Part shown: piece after piece, positions 18,824 through 29,273 of the stretch
Numbering within the stretch: position 1 is the stretch's first letter
How the letters are laid out: each line of letters starts with the position of its first letter
Source: an uncultured Pelagibacteraceae bacterium
GTDB lineage: Bacteria > Pseudomonadota > Alphaproteobacteria > Pelagibacterales > Pelagibacteraceae
Assembly (NCBI GenBank): GCA_902562205.1
Contig: CACESO010000006.1
Span: 1 to 64,000, forward strand
Direction of reading: 5' to 3'
DNA: 64,000 bases
The notes under the pieces: model-generated
Databases searched by the model: none
The model's input: only the letters and a program-made list of their open reading frames with translations
What the model was told of the DNA's origin: nothing
Position numbers and translations under genes: made by a program

Positions 18824-19647
18824 CCTAGCTCTATCATTTCTTTATGAAAAAGTTTTTCAATTTTTTTTATAATATTTACTGGAACTTCATCTTTCCACGT
18901 ACCAATTTTTCCACTTCTAAAAAAAAGAGCACCCTTACCCTTTTCTTTAAATCCTTCATTTTTTTCCATTTTTTGTAACTCATTGAACCGAGTTTGTTTT
19001 AGAGCTTTTTTTAGTTTATCCATATTAAACTCAGTTCCATCAATTTCCTTTAAATAATTTATTACTTTTGTAAAAGTATTGAGTTCATTTAAGATCATAT
19101 CTTCATATTTAAGAATTAGGACTTTACAAGAATTATAATTTTTCCAGGAATTATAATGTTCTGACCATGTGCCCATGAGAGTTTTTTCGTAACTTTTGCC
19201 ACCTGAGGATGGATATTCATAACTATAAGATGAGGATAAATGAACAAAAGTTTTCTCGTAGTCAGAGCCTAAGTGATGAGAATAAGATACCAAAACATCT
19301 CTTGGATCTCTAACTAGGTAAATTGCTCCAATAGTATTTTTAGATGATGTAAATTTATAAGAGCCCACTGTACACATTGCATTATGTGTTTTAACAAAGT
19401 TTGTTTGTTTGTTTAAATTTATATAGTCTTGCAAAGTTTCCCAATTTTTTACTATCTCTTCAAACTTATAATAATCCACTTTAAGATGATCCAATATTAC
19501 TTGATCAGGAAATCCTTGAGCTTTAAAGTTATCTAGAATTGAGCTCTCAAGGCTCAGTTTTTCATCGGATTTAAGGAAATAACTTTTTAAAAACATACGC
19601 AACCAAGTGTTTCCACTCTTTGGATATGATGCTAACCAAATGATCAT
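18814..19647 (-). CDS. Sulfotransferase (PAPS-dependent)
   Basis: Predicted transfer of sulfate from PAPS to an unknown acceptor. The ORF track extends to 19857, but that extension runs through mnmE; the family start is MIIWLASYPKSGNTWLRMFL at 19647 (277 residues). The 5'-phosphosulfate loop is SYPKSGNTWL, the 3'-phosphate motif is AIYLVRDPRDVLVSYSHH, and FFRSGKIGTWKDEVP is the C-terminal RxGxxGxWK motif, so the enzyme looks intact. It is a cytosolic type without a signal peptide. Divergent from mnmE with a 49-base gap and convergent with the glycosyltransferase; the pair looks like an accessory insertion, possibly acting on a common glycoconjugate, which is inference. Confidence 0.9.
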   Translation of the reverse strand: MIIWLASYPKSGNTWLRMFLKSYFLKSDEKLSLESSILDNFKAQGFPDQVILDHLKVDYYKFEEIVKNWETLQDYINLNKQTNFVKTHNAMCTVGSYKFTSSKNTIGAIYLVRDPRDVLVSYSHHLGSDYEKTFVHLSSSYSYEYPSSGGKSYEKTLMGTWSEHYNSWKNYNSCKVLILKYEDMILNELNTFTKVINYLKEIDGTEFNMDKLKKALKQTRFNELQKMEKNEGFKEKGKGALFFRSGKIGTWKDEVPVNIIKKIEKLFHKEMIELGYL

Positions 19648-19696
19648 AGTATATTTTAATGATATCCTTATATTAAATTCAATATATAATATATTT

Positions 19697-21028
19697 ATGA
19701 CAATTTGTGCCCTATCTACAGGAATAGGGGCTTCCGGAGTTGCTATAATTAGAATTTCTGGCCCTGATACAAGTTTCCTTCTTAAAGCATTAACAAACAA
19801 GGTGATGCCGAAGCCTAGAGAGGCAACTCTTCTAGAATTAAACAATATCAACAACAATAGACCAATAGATCAAGGCATAGTTTTGTGGTTCCCTGGTCCA
19901 AAAAGCTATACAGGCGAGGATATGGCAGAATTACATGTTCATGGAAGCAAAGCAGTAGTCAAAGAACTTCAAGAAACACTTTTAAGCACAAAAAAATGCA
20001 GATTAGCTGAACCAGGAGAATTTACAAAGCTTGCTTTTTTAAATGGGAAAATAAATCTTCTTCAAGCTGAAGCCATAGGAGATTTAATAGCAGCAGAAAC
20101 TGAAATTCAAATGGAACAAGCTCAAAATATTCTAAAAGGTAAATCTTTTTTAAAATTTAATAAACTTAGAGAGAATTTAATTAAAGTTTTATCAAAAATT
20201 GAGGCAAAGATTGACTTTCCAGATGAAGATTTACCCTCCGATGTTCTTGATGATGTCAAAAGAGATATTTCTAATATTGAGGATGAAATTAAAAAAATAT
20301 TAAATAGTTATGAAGTTGGAGAGAGAATAAGAACAGGTTATAAAATCGCAATTGTCGGTCCGCCAAACTCTGGTAAATCAACATTAATGAATTATTTAAG
20401 CAAAAGAAATGTTGCAATAGTATCTGATGTTGCAGGAACTACTCGAGATGTATTGCAAACAAATTTAAATTTTTATGGTTACCCGGTTATAATTTCAGAC
20501 ACTGCAGGCATAAGAGACTCAAAAGATGTAATCGAAAAAGAAGGAATTAAGCTTGCTTTTGAAAAAGCAGAGGAAGCTGATCTTAGAATAGTTGTTATAG
20601 AGCCAAAAAATGTTGATTTTTATGGCTTTTTAAATGATCTATTTAATAAGAACACGATCTTAGTAATTAACAAATCTGACCTTAATAAATTTGATGTGAA
20701 AGAGAGACTTAATAAATATAAACCAATTTCTGTGTCTTTTCTTAAAGAAAAAAACATTGATGAATTATTAGATCGTATTAAAAAAAATTTAATCACTGAT
20801 ATGAAATTTAGTGATGATGTTTTTGTAACTAGAGAGAGACATAGAAATAATTTAAAAGAGTGTTTAATAAACTTGCAAAACTTTAAAGACAAAACTGAGT
20901 CTTTAGATTTTGATAAAGGTGCGGAAGATCTTAGACTAGCACAAGTTAGTTTAGGTAAAATTGTTGGAAAAGTCGATGTAGAGGCCATATTAGGTAGTAT
21001 TTTCAACGATTTTTGTATTGGTAAATAA
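19697..21028 (+). CDS. mnmE: tRNA modification GTPase MnmE
   Basis: With MnmG installs the carboxymethylaminomethyl (or aminomethyl) group at U34 of tRNAs. The track start at 19607 is too long; MTICALSTGIGASGVAIIRISG at 19697 is the family start, giving 443 residues. N-terminal folate-binding domain, helical domain, then the G domain with GPPNSGKSTLMN, SDTAGIRDS and NKSD, and the invariant C-terminal FCIGK with its essential Cys. First gene of the mnmE-mnmG-rsmG-parA-parB cluster. Confidence 0.98.
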   Translation: MTICALSTGIGASGVAIIRISGPDTSFLLKALTNKVMPKPREATLLELNNINNNRPIDQGIVLWFPGPKSYTGEDMAELHVHGSKAVVKELQETLLSTKKCRLAEPGEFTKLAFLNGKINLLQAEAIGDLIAAETEIQMEQAQNILKGKSFLKFNKLRENLIKVLSKIEAKIDFPDEDLPSDVLDDVKRDISNIEDEIKKILNSYEVGERIRTGYKIAIVGPPNSGKSTLMNYLSKRNVAIVSDVAGTTRDVLQTNLNFYGYPVIISDTAGIRDSKDVIEKEGIKLAFEKAEEADLRIVVIEPKNVDFYGFLNDLFNKNTILVINKSDLNKFDVKERLNKYKPISVSFLKEKNIDELLDRIKKNLITDMKFSDDVFVTRERHRNNLKECLINLQNFKDKTESLDFDKGAEDLRLAQVSLGKIVGKVDVEAILGSIFNDFCIGK

Positions 21029-21070
21029 CCATAATTTTGCTGAATTTTTAGTATCTTTTTAAACTAAATC

Positions 21071-21091
21071 GTTGGTATTAGCCAACTTTTT
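21071..21091 (+). terminator. Probable rho-independent terminator between mnmE and mnmG
   Basis: GTTGGT and GCCAAC pair (five Watson-Crick plus one G-U) around an ATTA loop, followed by TTTTT and later a longer T run. It lies in the 116-base gap after mnmE, implying that mnmG is expressed from its own promoter downstream. Confidence 0.55.
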
Positions 21092-21144
21092 AATGTTTTT
21101 TTGTTAAAACTTGTAAAATTCTTCATCAATTATAAATTCTAGGT

Positions 21145-23016
21145 ATGAAAAATAATTTTTCATTTGATGTTGTTGTAATTGGCGGTGGTCACGCTGGTTG
21201 TGAAGCAGCTGCTGCATCTGCTCGAATGGGTGTTACAACTGCATTGTTTACGAACGACACTAATACTATAGGCGAGATGTCTTGTAACCCAGCAATCGGT
21301 GGGCTAGGTAAAGGGCATTTAGTAAGAGAAATAGATGCTTTAGATGGTGTTATGGGAGATATAGCTGATAAGTCTGGCATTCAATTTAGATTATTAAATA
21401 GAAGCAGAGGACCAGCAGTGCAAGGACTACGAACTCAAAGTGATAGGTCTATTTATAAAAAAGAAATGCAGTCAAAACTTCTAAACTATTGTAATTTAAG
21501 CATATTTTCGATATCGATTAATCAATTTATAATTGAAAATAATGAGATAAAAGGTCTCAAGGCAGTAGATGGTACTGAAATCAAATGTTCTAAGGTAATT
21601 CTGACAACTGGCACTTTTTTAAATGGTTTGATACATATAGGTGATAAAAGAACACCAGCTGGTAGGTATGATGAAAAACCGACGTTAGGTTTATCGGATC
21701 AATTAAGAAAATATGATTTTAAATTAGGTAGACTAAAGACCGGAACCCCTCCAAGGTTAGATGGCACAACAATCAATTATGATAATCTTGAACGACAAGA
21801 TGCAGATAAAGATATTTCTTTTTTTTCTTTCTTAACTAAGAAAGTTCATAACGATCAAATTTCATGTAGCATGACTTACACAAATAAAAAAGTTCATGAC
21901 ATTATTTCTGAAAATTTAAAAAAGAGTGCAATGTATTCTGGAAGTATTCAGGGTGTTGGTCCTAGATACTGTCCATCTATAGAAGATAAAATTTATAAAT
22001 TTAAAGATAAGACTAGACATCAGATCTTTTTAGAACCTGAAGGCCTTAACGATAATACAGTGTATCCAAATGGTATTTCTACATCTCTTCCAGAAGAGAT
22101 ACAGTACAAAATATGTCATAATATCAATGGTTTAGAAGAGGTTAAAATTATAAGGCCTGGATATGCAATAGAATACGATTATGTTGACCCTAGAGAGCTT
22201 TTCTCAACCTTAGAGACTAAGAAGATTAAAAATTTCTATTTAGCAGGACAAATAAATGGAACAACAGGTTATGAAGAAGCTGCAGCACAAGGATTGATTG
22301 CCGGGGCCAATGCAGCGTTGTCGACTCAAAATAGAGAACCATTAATTTTAGATAGATCTCAAGCTTATATCGGTGTCATGATAGATGACTTAGTAACCAA
22401 AGGAGTCGCTGAGCCTTATAGGATGTTCACTTCAAGAGCCGAATACAGATTAACCCTTAGATCTGACAATGCTGATTTAAGATTAACCCAAATAGGAATA
22501 AGTATTGGCTTAGTTTCAAAAGAAAGAGCTAAAGTTTTTAATTTTAAAAGTAAAAATTTAAAGAATATTTCTAGCAAAATGGATGAATTAAAAATCTCAC
22601 CCTCAAAGGTATCTAAATTCGGTGTAAAAATAGCAAAAGACGGTATTTTAAGGACTGCTAGCAACATACTTGCTCAAAAAGGTGTGACTATGGACAAAAT
22701 TAGGGAAATTTGGCCTGATTTGACTTTTGTTTCTAAGGATATAGATGAACAATTGGAGACGAATGCCCATTACAGGGGTTATCTAAAGAAGCAAAATGCT
22801 GATATATTAGCTTTTAAAAGAGATGAAAATCTTAAAATCCCAGACAACATTAATTATGATAGTTTTTCTGGGTTTTCAAACGAGGTTAAGTCAAAATTCA
22901 AGCAAATTAAGCCAAAAACAATGGGTCAAGCACTCAGAATTGACGGTATAACCCCAGCGGCAGTATTTATTCTGTTGTCACATCTTAAAAGAAAGTCTAT
23001 TAAGAAGATAGCTTGA
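21145..23016 (+). CDS. mnmG: tRNA uridine-5-carboxymethylaminomethyl modification enzyme MnmG
   Basis: FAD- and NADH-dependent partner of MnmE. The FAD motif [21 protein letters not shown] opens the protein; [21 protein letters not shown] and [10 protein letters not shown] are signature segments; [18 protein letters not shown] lies mid-protein and the C-terminal helical tail binds MnmE and tRNA. 623 residues, full length. The rsmG start codon TTG overlaps its TGA stop. Confidence 0.98.
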   Translation: MKNNFSFDVVVIGGGHAGCEAAAASARMGVTTALFTNDTNTIGEMSCNPAIGGLGKGHLVREIDALDGVMGDIADKSGIQFRLLNRSRGPAVQGLRTQSDRSIYKKEMQSKLLNYCNLSIFSISINQFIIENNEIKGLKAVDGTEIKCSKVILTTGTFLNGLIHIGDKRTPAGRYDEKPTLGLSDQLRKYDFKLGRLKTGTPPRLDGTTINYDNLERQDADKDISFFSFLTKKVHNDQISCSMTYTNKKVHDIISENLKKSAMYSGSIQGVGPRYCPSIEDKIYKFKDKTRHQIFLEPEGLNDNTVYPNGISTSLPEEIQYKICHNINGLEEVKIIRPGYAIEYDYVDPRELFSTLETKKIKNFYLAGQINGTTGYEEAAAQGLIAGANAALSTQNREPLILDRSQAYIGVMIDDLVTKGVAEPYRMFTSRAEYRLTLRSDNADLRLTQIGISIGLVSKERAKVFNFKSKNLKNISSKMDELKISPSKVSKFGVKIAKDGILRTASNILAQKGVTMDKIREIWPDLTFVSKDIDEQLETNAHYRGYLKKQNADILAFKRDENLKIPDNINYDSFSGFSNEVKSKFKQIKPKTMGQALRIDGITPAAVFILLSHLKRKSIKKIA

Positions 23017-23651
23017 TAGATTCGCATAAAATTAATTACTCAAAACTAGACACTTTGAATGTTTCACGTGAAACATTTCTTGAATTAGATGAATTTAAAG
23101 AAATGATTTTGGATGAAAACAAAAAAATAAATTTAATTAGCCAACATACTGAGGAATTAGCCAGAGATAGACATATAATTGACAGTGCACAAATCATTGA
23201 TTTAATTGATGAAAATTACCTATCTTGCACTGATTTAGGATCCGGCTCAGGTTTACCTGGTTTAGTTCTAGCCATAATTAAAAAAAAACAAAAATCGAAG
23301 ATGAAATTTTTCCTTTACGAAAAAAGTTTTAAAAAAAGCAATTTTTTAAAAAAAGTTATTAATAAATTCGAACTTAACGCTGAAGTAATAAATCAGAATA
23401 TATTTGATCAAAAAAAATTAAATTCTGATTTGATTGTAGCAAGAGCATTTAAACCTTTGCCGGTTATTTTAGATTTAGTAACGAAAAACTTTAATGATTT
23501 TAAAGACATCATTTTGTTTTTAGGAAAAACTGGAAAGAGTTCAATTGAACAATGTTTACAAAATTGGGATTTAGAATTTGTAGAGAAAAAAAGCGTAACA
23601 GAAAAAGACTCAATCATAATAAAAATAAATAAAGTGAGTAAAAAAAAATGA
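23013..23651 (+). CDS. rsmG: 16S rRNA (guanine527-N7)-methyltransferase RsmG
   Basis: Methylates G527 of 16S rRNA using SAM. The SAM-binding loop is [17 protein letters not shown]; the catalytic region and [14 protein letters not shown] follow. The start is a TTG at 23013 that overlaps the mnmG stop; no ATG exists before residue 30, and the N-terminal [13 protein letters not shown] is normal for alphaproteobacterial RsmG. Codons 16-21 (NVSRET) coincide with a perfect parS site. The stop overlaps the parA ATG (ATGA). Confidence 0.95.
   Translation: MIDSHKINYSKLDTLNVSRETFLELDEFKEMILDENKKINLISQHTEELARDRHIIDSAQIIDLIDENYLSCTDLGSGSGLPGLVLAIIKKKQKSKMKFFLYEKSFKKSNFLKKVINKFELNAEVINQNIFDQKKLNSDLIVARAFKPLPVILDLVTKNFNDFKDIILFLGKTGKSSIEQCLQNWDLEFVEKKSVTEKDSIIIKINKVSKKK
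23060..23075. promoter_or_regulatory. parS: parS centromere site (perfect 16-base palindrome) inside rsmG
   Basis: TGTTTCACGTGAAACA is identical to the canonical bacterial parS palindrome to which chromosomal ParB binds and from which it spreads. It is located in the 5' coding region of rsmG, encoding NVSRET, some 570 bases before parA and about 10 kb from the candidate origin. No second copy was noticed in this window. Confidence 0.96.
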
Positions 23652-24448
23652 AAGAAAAAATTATTTCAGTCATTAATCAAAAGGGCGGTGTTGGGAAAAC
23701 GACGACCGTAATTAATTTAGCGGCAGGACTTAGTTTAAATGGAAAAAAAATATTAGTTATAGATTTGGACCCACAAGGAAATGCAACAACAGGATTAGGT
23801 TTGTCTAATGTATCAGATACTAGCAAATCAATTTATGGTGTCTTGAATGGAAAAGAGGAGATTCAAAGTTCAATTCAGAAGACTAACTTTCAAAATTTGG
23901 ATATCGTAACATCAAATGTAGATTTATCTGGTTTGGAGGTTGAAACCGCAGATGACGAAAATAGAGCATATCTTTTAAAGACTAAATTAACCGCATATTT
24001 AAACAATTCTAGTCACTCATACGACTACGTCTTGATTGATTGTCCGCCTTCTTTGAGTTTATTAACCGTGATGGCTTTGGTGGCATCAGACTCATTAGTT
24101 GTGCCTTTACAGACAGAATTTTTTGCTCTTGAAGGGATAACTCAGCTGATTAAAACTATAGATCGTATTAAGGTCGGTCTTAATCCAAACTTATTTGTAA
24201 GAGGAATTTTATTAACGATGTATGACAAAAGAAACAGACTGTCTGCGCAAGTTGAAACAGATGCAAGAAATTATTTTAAAGACAAAGTTTATCAAACTGT
24301 AGTCCCCAGAAATGTACGTTTATCAGAAGCACCTTCACATGGGGTTCCAGTTTTAATATATGACAAACAATGTCCAGGAAGTAAATCATATATCAAATTC
24401 ACAGAAGAGTTTTTGGCACAAGAATCGAGTTTTGTAACGGCAGCATGA
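23648..24448 (+). CDS. parA: Chromosome partitioning ATPase ParA
   Basis: Deviant Walker-type ATPase that moves ParB-parS complexes. The motif ISVINQKGGVGKTTTVINLA carries the signature Lys, DLDPQGNATTGLGL is motif A', and DYVLIDCPPSLSLLTVMAL is Walker B. 266 residues, chromosomal short ParA (no N-terminal HTH). Overlaps rsmG and parB by 4 bases each. Together with parB and parS it forms a complete chromosome segregation cassette. Confidence 0.97.
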   Translation: MKEKIISVINQKGGVGKTTTVINLAAGLSLNGKKILVIDLDPQGNATTGLGLSNVSDTSKSIYGVLNGKEEIQSSIQKTNFQNLDIVTSNVDLSGLEVETADDENRAYLLKTKLTAYLNNSSHSYDYVLIDCPPSLSLLTVMALVASDSLVVPLQTEFFALEGITQLIKTIDRIKVGLNPNLFVRGILLTMYDKRNRLSAQVETDARNYFKDKVYQTVVPRNVRLSEAPSHGVPVLIYDKQCPGSKSYIKFTEEFLAQESSFVTAA

Positions 24449-25290
24449 GCAGTATTTTTAAAAACAAAAAAGGATTAGGAAGAGGATTATCATCTTTAAT
24501 AGGAGATACAAAAACAGTTTCAAAAAACAACAAAATTTCAGTTAGTGATTTAATAAGAAATAGGTATCAACCAAGAAAAACATTCGATGAAGAAAGCTTA
24601 GAAGAGTTAACTAATTCAATTAAATCCAGAGGTATCATTCAGCCAATTATTGCAAGGCAATCAAGTGGAAGTAAATATGAGATAATAGCGGGAGAGAGAA
24701 GGTGGTTGGCAGCTCAAAGAGCAGGTTTGCATGAGGTACCAGTAGTAGTTGTTGATGCTGATGATAAAAAGGCGCTTGAGTTTGGTATTGTTGAGAATGT
24801 TCAAAGACATGACTTAAATTCAATTGAGGAAGCAGAAGGTTATAAAAGGTTGATTGATGAGTTTAGTTATGATCAAGAACAGGTTGCTAAATTTATAGGA
24901 AAAAGCAGAAGTCACATCACTAATAGTTTGAGACTATTAACATTATCAAGTTATATAACTGATTTGATAAAAACTAATAAGATTACCCCAGGTCATGCCA
25001 AAATTTTAGTTGGTCTCGGTAATTCTGATCAAATTGCAAAAAAAATAGTAAAAAAAAATCTTTCTGTAAGGCAAACGGAAAATCTTGTAAGATTTTACAA
25101 ATCTCCAACTAAGTCAATTAAGACATCAAAGGACCCAAATATTAAAAAAATTGAAAACGATCTTATGGAAAAAATAGGGCTCAAAACCCAAATAACAAAC
25201 AAGAAAAACAATAAAGGGTCTTTGACTTTTAATTATAGAGATTTAGATCAATTAAATCATCTCATAGAAATTATCAAAAAATATTATTAA
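24445..25290 (+). CDS. parB: Chromosome partitioning protein ParB
   Basis: Binds parS and acts as a CTP-dependent clamp. The N-terminus KKGLGRGLSSLIG would contact ParA; the ISVSDLIRNRYQPRKTFDEE segment and YEIIAGERRWLAAQRAG (GERR box, CTP pocket) follow, then the helix-turn-helix EQVAKFIGKSRSHITNSLRLL and a C-terminal dimerisation region. 281 residues. Its TAA stop shares the tetramer TTAA with the holA stop. Confidence 0.97.
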   Translation: MSSIFKNKKGLGRGLSSLIGDTKTVSKNNKISVSDLIRNRYQPRKTFDEESLEELTNSIKSRGIIQPIIARQSSGSKYEIIAGERRWLAAQRAGLHEVPVVVVDADDKKALEFGIVENVQRHDLNSIEEAEGYKRLIDEFSYDQEQVAKFIGKSRSHITNSLRLLTLSSYITDLIKTNKITPGHAKILVGLGNSDQIAKKIVKKNLSVRQTENLVRFYKSPTKSIKTSKDPNIKKIENDLMEKIGLKTQITNKKNNKGSLTFNYRDLDQLNHLIEIIKKYY

Positions 25291-26273
25291 CTTTTTTCTG
25301 AAGTCTCATAAATAAAATTAAAAACTAACATCAAACTAATTGAGCTGTTTTTCTTTAAAAATTCTTCAGTTTTATTTATATTAATTATTAAATGCTTTAT
25401 TTTTTGCATTGACCAATTTTCAAGTTGTTTTTTAATTATTGGTTTATCTTTCCAAAAAATCGGTGGTCTGTGATTGTCTATTAAAATATCAAGATTTGTA
25501 TTTTCATTTTGTTTCTCGTAAAGATTAAGCAATCTTTTTGCTTTCTGCAAGAACGTCCTTAAAATTAATATTCCGTCTTCTGATTTATAATTACTTTCAT
25601 TAATGATATCTGATGTTTTTTGTGAGTTTTTTGATAGAGTTGTGTCCACTAATTCATTTATACTAAAGTTTTCGGCCAAATTAGTTAATTTATATATTTC
25701 TTCTAGATTAATACTTTTCTTATCATGGATGTAGATTAAAATTTTATCTAATTCAGATTTTAGATGACCTCTATCTCCATTGCATCGATTAACTAAAAGA
25801 TTAATAGTTTCTTGTGAAATACTAATTTTATGGTTGTTAAAAAATTTTTTTGCAATATCAACTAACGTTATTGAGCTGTCTTTATAAGTTGGTACTATTA
25901 TCAGTTCTCTACTTTTTTCAAATAAATTTCTCAACTTAGATTTTTTTTCTAGAACATTTGCATTTAATATAATCTTTATATCAGCGTCCTTTTTTTCAAT
26001 AATGTTTTCAATTATCTCACAAATTTTGTCTGAACATCTGTTTATAATTACTATTTTTTCCTTTTCAAAAAGAGATTGATTAAATATCTTTTCATAAAAA
26101 AGCTCATTATTACTTACGATCTGTGATTCATCATATTTTTCAATATTTCTATTAAAATTTTTTTCTAGAAATTTAATGATTTCATTTTTATGACCCTCAT
26201 TTTCCCCGTAAATTAAAAAAAAGTTTTCTTTATCAAATTTTTTTTTATTAATCTCAAAAGACTTAATTATCAT
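25287..26273 (-). CDS. holA: DNA polymerase III delta subunit
   Basis: Clamp-loader subunit that opens the beta clamp. 328 residues with the HolA-type layout: N-terminal FFLIYGENEGHKNEIIKFLE (P-loop-like but without the Walker Lys-Thr), middle KFFNNHKISISQETINLLVNRCNGDRGHLKSELDKI, and helical C-terminus. Sequence is diverged and lysine/asparagine rich. Order leuS-lptE-holA supports the call, since this triad is conserved in Proteobacteria. Overlaps lptE by 4 bases. Confidence 0.9.
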   Translation of the reverse strand: MIIKSFEINKKKFDKENFFLIYGENEGHKNEIIKFLEKNFNRNIEKYDESQIVSNNELFYEKIFNQSLFEKEKIVIINRCSDKICEIIENIIEKKDADIKIILNANVLEKKSKLRNLFEKSRELIIVPTYKDSSITLVDIAKKFFNNHKISISQETINLLVNRCNGDRGHLKSELDKILIYIHDKKSINLEEIYKLTNLAENFSINELVDTTLSKNSQKTSDIINESNYKSEDGILILRTFLQKAKRLLNLYEKQNENTNLDILIDNHRPPIFWKDKPIIKKQLENWSMQKIKHLIININKTEEFLKKNSSISLMLVFNFIYETSEKS

Positions 26274-26728
26274 TTTAAAGTTCCTAGCAAAAAGATAATA
26301 TCGTTTGATACTTTGTTATTTAAATTATTAGTAATGTTATCTTCGTATTGAGCCATATTAAATTTATCACTCTGCACGTCATAACTAAATTCTTCACTAA
26401 AATTTCTATTAATTAAAACATTATCTTTTTCATTCTTGACAATCAAATTAACAGTAATAGATACCTTTTTTTTGGATGGATCACCTTTGTTGTCTTTTAA
26501 AATTGTAGAGAAAGTTTGTTTGTAGTTCATTTCTAGTTTAACCTTCTTTACTGCTTCTTGATTAGAAAGTGCCATAACCATTTTTTCAATGGTGAATGAA
26601 TTTTTGTTTTCGTTTTCATTTATAATTTCTATAATTTCGAAATTACTATTTTTTGAACCATAAATTGGTTTAAAACCACAATTAGTTAACATTATTGATA
26701 AAATTACAATTGGTGTTAAAAATTTCAT
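26270..26728 (-). CDS. lptE: LPS-assembly lipoprotein LptE-like
   Basis: Outer-membrane lipoprotein that plugs LptD in lipopolysaccharide export. The 152-residue product has a signal peptide with a lipobox [16 protein letters not shown] (Cys about residue 17), and the GFKPIYG start of the mature form is typical of LptE. Sequence beyond that is weakly conserved, so the assignment relies on the lipobox motif and on the position between leuS and holA. Overlaps both neighbours by 4 bases. Confidence 0.85.
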   Translation of the reverse strand: MKFLTPIVILSIMLTNCGFKPIYGSKNSNFEIIEIINENENKNSFTIEKMVMALSNQEAVKKVKLEMNYKQTFSTILKDNKGDPSKKKVSITVNLIVKNEKDNVLINRNFSEEFSYDVQSDKFNMAQYEDNITNNLNNKVSNDIIFLLGTLK

Positions 26729-29262
26729 TTTACTATTAAATTTATCAGCTTATTTTTAACAATTATATGTTTAAAAACACTCTTCTTTTCGAGAAAATTT
26801 GATACTTTTTTATCTTTTTTAACATTCTCTAAAAGTTTATTCTCATCAACATCTTTTTCAATTTTTATTAAAGATTTTTTTTTACCATTTATTTGAATTA
26901 CTATATTTACGTATTTCTCCTCTAAAAATTCTTTTTGAGGCAAAGGCCAAGAAATTTCACTATCCCTTTTGATATCTATTAAACATTCAGATATCAAATG
27001 TGGAAGAATTGGGAACATCAAAATTAATATCTTCAAATAGTTTTCTTTCAAATCTTTAATATCAAGGTTATTTATCTCTTTATTTAAAAAATTATACGTC
27101 TCGTGAAGGTACGCTATTAAAACATTCATGTTGAACTTTTCTAGACTGAGTGTGAATTTTTCGATTAACTTATTTGTATAGATAGTCAAATTCACATTCT
27201 CATTTCTTCTTCTTTTATTTTTAAACTCATTAATGATTTTTTTATGTAAAAGCCAAAATTTTTGAACAAATTTGTACGACGCAATCATACCTTGATCTGA
27301 CCATTGAACATCCTTTTCTGGAGGACTATCAGATAATATAAAAAATCTTACTGAGTCAGCACCAAACTGGTCCATTATTTTCTCAGGATCGATAATATTT
27401 CTCTTTGATTTTGACATTGATTCAGATGGCCCAACTAAAATCTTTTTTTTATCCTTAATTTTAAAAAAATCTTTTCCATTATCCGTAAAAACTTCATCTG
27501 GACTTAGCCATTTATTGTTTTCATCTTTGTAAGTCTCATGACATACCATCCCTTGTGTAAACAAACCTTGAAATGGTTCTGGTGAAATAAAATTCTGGTT
27601 TTCAAAACCTAAAGCTTGCATAAAAAATCTTGAGTACAATAAATGTAATATCGCATGTTCCACTCCACCTATATATTGATCAACGGGCATCCAATATTTT
27701 ATATCTTCTTTATCAAAACCATATTCATTATTCTCTGGTGAGCAAAAACGAAGAAAATACCAGGAGGAGTCAACAAAAGTATCTAGAGTGTCAGTATCTA
27801 GATTACATTTTTCTCCATTGATTATTATTTCTTTCCATTTTTTTTGATGATCTAGAGGATTTCCTTTCGTGTTGAGGTTTATTTTTTCTGGTAGTTTTAT
27901 AGGTAACATCTCTTTTGGAACCTTTACAATATTTCCTTTTTCATTATACGCAATAGGTATAGGACATCCCCAATACCTCTGACGTGATATCCCCCAATCT
28001 TTGAGTCTAAAATTAATTTTTTTATTTCCTAAATTATTTTTTGTTAAATGTTCAATACTTTTTTCAATTGCTTCTCCAGGTGTTTCAAGTCCGTCCAAAA
28101 AAGATGAATTGATCATAACACCATCATCAATAAAAGCTTCATCCTTTACTTGAAAATCATTACTTCTATCTTTTGGTCTAACAACAGTTTTAATGTCTAA
28201 TTTATATTTTTTTGCAAACTCAAAATCTCTTTGATCGTGTGCAGGGCATCCAAAAACAGCCCCGAAACCATAATCCATAAGCACAAAATTCGCAAAAAAT
28301 ACAGGAACTTTTATTTTAGGATCCATAGGATTAAGAGCTTGCAAATTTGTTTTAAAACCAATTTTCTCAGCCTGAGCAATAGACTCTTCAGTAGTCCCAG
28401 TTTTTGAACACTTATCTTTAAAATTTTGAAATTCAGAATCTTTTTCAAAATATTTTGTCAAAGGGTGATCTATAGATAAAGCAAGAAAAGAAAAACCAAA
28501 CAAAGTATCAGGTCTAGTTGTAAAACATTTGATGTTTTTTACTGGCAGATCCCCTTCAACTTTAAAATTAATTTCGCAACCAAAAGATTTACCAATCCAA
28601 TTCTTCTGCATTGTTTTCACTTTATTAGGCCATTCCTCTAAATTATCTAAACCATTTAGCAATTGTTCAGAAAATTTAGAAATATTAAAAAACCATTGAT
28701 TTAATTTTTTCCTTTCTACTTGCGCACCAGATCTCCACCCTTTACCATCTATCACTTGTTCATTGGCAAGGACAGTTTGGTCAACTGGATCCCAATTAAC
28801 GTAGTTTTCTTTTCTATAAACCAAGCCTTTATCGTATAGCTCTAAAAAAAAAAGTTGTTGATGTTTGTAATAATTAGGCGAGCATGTAGATATTTCTCTA
28901 TCCCAATCAATTGAAAGACCTAATCTTTTAAGTTGGGTTTTCATGGTAGAGATATTTTTTTCCGTCCATTCTTTTGGATCTAGATTGTTTTCTCTTGCTG
29001 CGTTTTCAGCAGGCATTCCAAATGAGTCCCAACCCATCGGATGAAGAACATTAAAGTTTTGTAATTTTTTAAATCTGGCTAGGACGTCTCCAATCGTATA
29101 ATTTCTAACATGTCCCATGTGAATTTTTCCAGATGGATAAGGAAACATTTCTAAACAATAAAATTTTTTTTTTGAAAAATCCTTTTTTGATTTAAAAGTT
29201 TTGTTTTTATCCCAAAACTTTTGCCATTTTTCCTCGATTGATTTGAAATTATATCTATCCAC
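26725..29262 (-). CDS. leuS: Leucyl-tRNA synthetase
   Basis: Class I synthetase, 845 residues. HIGH motif as [20 protein letters not shown]; the editing (CP1) domain includes [18 protein letters not shown] and [14 protein letters not shown]; the KMSKS loop is [15 protein letters not shown]; a C-terminal anticodon and LeuS-specific domain closes the protein. Full length. It is followed by lptE (4-base overlap) and preceded by the DUF3576 lipoprotein gene after 11 bases. Confidence 0.99.
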   Translation of the reverse strand: MDRYNFKSIEEKWQKFWDKNKTFKSKKDFSKKKFYCLEMFPYPSGKIHMGHVRNYTIGDVLARFKKLQNFNVLHPMGWDSFGMPAENAARENNLDPKEWTEKNISTMKTQLKRLGLSIDWDREISTCSPNYYKHQQLFFLELYDKGLVYRKENYVNWDPVDQTVLANEQVIDGKGWRSGAQVERKKLNQWFFNISKFSEQLLNGLDNLEEWPNKVKTMQKNWIGKSFGCEINFKVEGDLPVKNIKCFTTRPDTLFGFSFLALSIDHPLTKYFEKDSEFQNFKDKCSKTGTTEESIAQAEKIGFKTNLQALNPMDPKIKVPVFFANFVLMDYGFGAVFGCPAHDQRDFEFAKKYKLDIKTVVRPKDRSNDFQVKDEAFIDDGVMINSSFLDGLETPGEAIEKSIEHLTKNNLGNKKINFRLKDWGISRQRYWGCPIPIAYNEKGNIVKVPKEMLPIKLPEKINLNTKGNPLDHQKKWKEIIINGEKCNLDTDTLDTFVDSSWYFLRFCSPENNEYGFDKEDIKYWMPVDQYIGGVEHAILHLLYSRFFMQALGFENQNFISPEPFQGLFTQGMVCHETYKDENNKWLSPDEVFTDNGKDFFKIKDKKKILVGPSESMSKSKRNIIDPEKIMDQFGADSVRFFILSDSPPEKDVQWSDQGMIASYKFVQKFWLLHKKIINEFKNKRRRNENVNLTIYTNKLIEKFTLSLEKFNMNVLIAYLHETYNFLNKEINNLDIKDLKENYLKILILMFPILPHLISECLIDIKRDSEISWPLPQKEFLEEKYVNIVIQINGKKKSLIKIEKDVDENKLLENVKKDKKVSNFLEKKSVFKHIIVKNKLINLIVK

Positions 29263-29273
29263 TTACGAAAAAA

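Noticed and set aside
19647-19857. 70-residue N-terminal extension of the sulfotransferase in the ORF track
   Set aside because: It runs antisense through mnmE and precedes the family start MIIWLASYPKSGNTW; likewise the first 30 codons of the mnmE ORF were dropped.
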